NCBI RefSeq assembly: GCF_902498805.1 | Contig: NZ_LR701578.1 | Span: forward strand, 124,001 to 188,000 | DNA from: Imperialibacter sp. EC-SDR9 | GTDB lineage: Bacteria > Bacteroidota > Bacteroidia > Cytophagales > Cyclobacteriaceae | DNA: 64,000 nt | Reading direction: 5' to 3' | Shown here: piece by piece, positions 61,661-64,000 of the stretch | Numbering within the stretch: the first letter of the stretch is position 1 | Layout of the letters: each line of letters opens with the position of its first letter | Made by a program: the position numbers and the translations under genes | Notes under the pieces: model-generated | Database searches by the model: none | Told to the model about the DNA's origin: nothing | What the model saw: the letters and a program-made list of their open reading frames with translations, nothing else

Positions 61661-62971
61661 TTGAAAACTAAAGGACTAAAAAATACGAAGGTGAACATCG
61701 TTACCCTTGGATGTTCCAAAAACTCTGTTGATTCGGAAGTTTTGCTTACCCAACTGCGGGGCAACGAAATCGATGCCGTGCACGAATCGGAAGACGACGA
61801 TTCCAATGTGGTTGTTATTAACACTTGCGGGTTCATCGATAATGCCAAGCAAGAATCCATCGATACCATCCTGCGCTATGTAGATGCGAAAAAGGAAGGG
61901 CTGGTTGAAAAGATATATGTGACGGGCTGTCTGTCGCAAAGATATAAGGACGACCTGGAAAAGGAGATTCCGGAAGTGGATGCCTATTTTGGTACGAGAG
62001 ATTTGTCGAGGCTTTTGAAGGAGTTCAAAGCCGACTATAAGCACGAACTGGTGGGTGAAAGGATTTTAACTAATCCTGCTCACTACGCCTACATGAAAAT
62101 ATCTGAAGGCTGCGACAGACCATGCTCCTTTTGTGCCATTCCACTGATGCGTGGCGGCCATATCTCCCGGCCTATTGAAGAATTGGTGAAAGAGGCGTCG
62201 CACCTGGCCAAGAATGGCACTAAAGAACTTCTGCTTATCGCCCAGGATTCAACCTACTATGGTCTGGATCTGTACAAGAAAAGAAACCTTGCTGAGCTGC
62301 TACAGCGCCTTTCGGATGTAAACGGCATTGACTGGATCCGCCTCCACTACGCATTTCCGGCTGGCTTCCCTATGGATGCACTTGATGTAATGGCGGAACG
62401 CCCTAACATTTGCAACTACGTAGACATTCCCCTTCAGCATGCTTCCAACAACATGCTGAAGATGATGAGGCGGGGAACCACACGGGAGAAAACCGAAGAC
62501 CTGCTGGCGACCATGCGATCTAAAGTTCCGGGCATTGCCATCCGTACCACATTGATTGCCGGACATCCGGGTGAAACAGAGCAGGATTTCGAAGAGATGA
62601 TGGACTTTGTGCAAAAGTCGAAGTTTGACAGGCTCGGGGTGTTTAACTACTCACATGAAGAAAACACCCACTCATATAGCTTTGAAGACAATATTCCTGA
62701 AAATGTTAAACAAGAACGAGCCGACGCCGTTATGGAGGTTCAGGAAGCCATTTCCTACGAGCTCAACCAGCAGAAAATAGGCAAGACCTTTAAAGTGTTG
62801 GTGGATCGCAAAGAAGGTGGTAATTTCATCGGTCGAACAGAGTATGACTCACCCGAAGTTGACAACGAAGTCATCATTGATGGAAAAGAAAACTATTTAC
62901 GTATTGGCGACTTCGCCACAGTTAAGATATATGATGCTGCCGAATTCGATTTGTTTGGAGAATTGTTGTAA
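61661..62971 (+). CDS. rimO: Ribosomal protein S12 methylthiotransferase RimO
   Basis: 436 residues starting at TTG 61661; the N terminus KTKGLKNTKVNIVTLGCSKN agrees with RimO of related organisms, so the TTG start is preferred. RimO adds a methylthio group to Asp of ribosomal protein S12. The N-terminal domain binds one 4Fe-4S cluster through Cys in LGCSKN, NTCGFI and TGCLSQR; the radical SAM domain has CDRPCSFCAIPLMRG (CxxxCxxC); a TRAM domain is at the C-terminal end. bshC begins 6 bp after its stop. Confidence 0.96.
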   Translation: MKTKGLKNTKVNIVTLGCSKNSVDSEVLLTQLRGNEIDAVHESEDDDSNVVVINTCGFIDNAKQESIDTILRYVDAKKEGLVEKIYVTGCLSQRYKDDLEKEIPEVDAYFGTRDLSRLLKEFKADYKHELVGERILTNPAHYAYMKISEGCDRPCSFCAIPLMRGGHISRPIEELVKEASHLAKNGTKELLLIAQDSTYYGLDLYKKRNLAELLQRLSDVNGIDWIRLHYAFPAGFPMDALDVMAERPNICNYVDIPLQHASNNMLKMMRRGTTREKTEDLLATMRSKVPGIAIRTTLIAGHPGETEQDFEEMMDFVQKSKFDRLGVFNYSHEENTHSYSFEDNIPENVKQERADAVMEVQEAISYELNQQKIGKTFKVLVDRKEGGNFIGRTEYDSPEVDNEVIIDGKENYLRIGDFATVKIYDAAEFDLFGELL

Positions 62972-62977
62972 CCTGAA

Positions 62978-64000
62978 ATGAGAGTAGAAAAAATATCCCT
63001 GGGAGAGACTGGACAGTTCTCTCCTATTTTTTTGGAGTACCTGGCAAAAAATGAGTCACTAAAAGACTTTTATCAATACTATCCCTCTGTAGAAAATGCT
63101 GAGAAGCAGATAGCACTGAAAAAAGCTTTCCCCAAAAAGAACAGGCTAAGGCTGGAGGCAGTACTCGACGAGCAGTATGGTGCATTGGATATGTCTCCCA
63201 AGCTGAGAGAGAATATTCACGCACTTTCTGAAGAAAACACATTCACCGTCACCACCGGGCACCAGCTAAATATTTTCACCGGGCCCCTGTACTTTATCTA
63301 CAAAATTGTGACGGTGATAGATGCCTGCAAGCAACTAAAGGCAAAGTACCCCGATTTCCACTTTGTGCCTGTGTACTGGGCTGCTTCTGAGGATCACGAT
63401 TTTGAGGAGATTAGCTATTGCTACCTGTATGGCAAGAAATATACCTGGGAAACTGATCAGAAAGGTGCCGTGGGCCGCTTTATGCCCCATTCACTAAGCA
63501 AAGTGCTCGATGAGATGCCCGACAGAGCGTCCGTCTTTGAAAAAGCATACCTCGATCACAACAACCTGGCTGACGCTGTTCGGTACTATGTGAATGAGCT
63601 ATTTGGCCACGAAGGCCTGGTGATGGTGGATGGAGATCACCCGGATTTAAAAAGGATTTTTGCTCCCATCATCAAAAAAGATCTTGAAGAACATGTATCT
63701 GGGAAGCTGGTTGACGAAACCACTAAAAAGCTTGACGACGTCGGCTTTAAGACGCAGGTGCATGCCCGGGAAATCAACTTCTTTTACCTGAACAGCATCC
63801 ACAGGGACAGGATCATAGAAGAAGATGGTATCTACAAAGTCAACAATACTGACCTGTCGTTCACCAGGGAAGAGCTCTGGAAGCTGCTAGAGAAAAGCCC
63901 GGAGAAATTTAGCCCCAACGTAATCATGAGGCCAGTGTACCAGGAGGCCATTCTCCCCAACCTGGCCTATATAGGTGGCCCGGCTGAGGTAGCCTACTGG
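62978..64000 (+). CDS. bshC: Bacillithiol biosynthesis cysteine-adding enzyme BshC (3' truncated by window edge)
   Basis: 341 codons are present from ATG 62978 to the window end without a stop; the full protein is normally about 530 residues. It begins with RVEKISLGETGQFSPIFLEY. Family hallmarks are TVTTGHQLNIFTGPLYFIYK and VPVYWAASEDHDFEEI, with the last residues in the window reading LPNLAYIGGPAEVAYW. BshC joins cysteine to GlcN-malate as the last step of bacillithiol synthesis. It follows rimO by 6 bp and is probably co-transcribed. Confidence 0.94.
   Translation, partial: MRVEKISLGETGQFSPIFLEYLAKNESLKDFYQYYPSVENAEKQIALKKAFPKKNRLRLEAVLDEQYGALDMSPKLRENIHALSEENTFTVTTGHQLNIFTGPLYFIYKIVTVIDACKQLKAKYPDFHFVPVYWAASEDHDFEEISYCYLYGKKYTWETDQKGAVGRFMPHSLSKVLDEMPDRASVFEKAYLDHNNLADAVRYYVNELFGHEGLVMVDGDHPDLKRIFAPIIKKDLEEHVSGKLVDETTKKLDDVGFKTQVHAREINFFYLNSIHRDRIIEEDGIYKVNNTDLSFTREELWKLLEKSPEKFSPNVIMRPVYQEAILPNLAYIGGPAEVAYW

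Noticed and set aside
1-64000. tRNA, rRNA, riboswitch and CRISPR searches by eye.
   Set aside because: No convincing cloverleaf, rRNA segment, riboswitch core or spaced direct-repeat array was found; short RNAs could still be missed without a covariance search.

Overview
The window comes from a chromosome of a Bacteroidota bacterium, most likely of the Cytophagales. The evidence is: type IX secretion (T9SS) sorting tails on secreted proteins, SusC/TonB-type receptor architecture, a fused MurF-alanine racemase, RpmB-RpmG-DUF4295 gene order, a long NusB, bacillithiol synthesis (BshC), RimO starting at TTG, many TTG starts, few Shine-Dalgarno sequences, and promoter candidates of the TTG-N19/20-TAnnTTTG type. 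I see no rRNA, tRNA, CRISPR array, prophage or autonomous insertion sequence. Most of the window is ordinary core genome; the accessory pieces are two toxin-antitoxin loci, one of them broken, and one MITE-like element.

Layout. 1-7.7 kb: a 5'-truncated lamin-tail surface protein, a small secreted protein divergent from a membrane-anchored winged-helix regulator, and a 1408-residue beta-propeller/Fn3/cadherin T9SS cargo. 7.8-11.9 kb: a TPR histidine kinase with a LytTR response regulator, and a lipoprotein. 12-19.5 kb: an ABC exporter half, then leucine dehydrogenase, nusB, YtxH, DUF1573, yajC, CdaR-like and coaE. 19.5-23.8 kb: a T9SS-tailed protein divergent from an OmpR-type two-component pair, then an atypical HisA homologue. 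23.9-27.3 kb: a TonB-dependent receptor and partner lipoprotein, probably a metal-uptake pair. 27.4-37.1 kb: csaA, GNAT, murF-alr, feoAB, a MutS-like membrane protein, purK and purE. 37.1-44.3 kb: TerC-like protein, small membrane protein, Fur-family regulator, ABC exporter, universal stress protein, lipoprotein, gpmI. 44.4-53.2 kb: two small secreted proteins, a VapBC-like locus, a very large BNR-propeller protein, a DinB/ceramidase/GH3 operon and two ExbD proteins. 53.3-57.5 kb: a NarL-type two-component pair and ornithine aminotransferase. 57.5-64 kb: DUF5522, rpmB-rpmG-DUF4295, ftsY, a frameshifted RelE-type locus, a MITE, DUF6048/DUF6452, rimO and a 3'-truncated bshC.

Regulatory signals give the most unusual observations. 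Two unrelated loci encoding OmpR-type winged-helix regulators (start codons at 2402 and 20647) have the same promoter plan: four direct repeats at 10-11 bp spacing, 32 bp from the last repeat to a TAnnTTT-type -7 box, and 12 bp from that box to the ATG, with no recognisable -33 element. The TonB receptor promoter carries a perfect 7-1-7 palindrome of the kind bound by Fur/Zur proteins, and a near copy lies inside the signal-peptide codons of the next gene. A 204-bp MITE with 24-bp terminal repeats and a 5-bp target duplication is inserted exactly at a stop codon and regenerates it.
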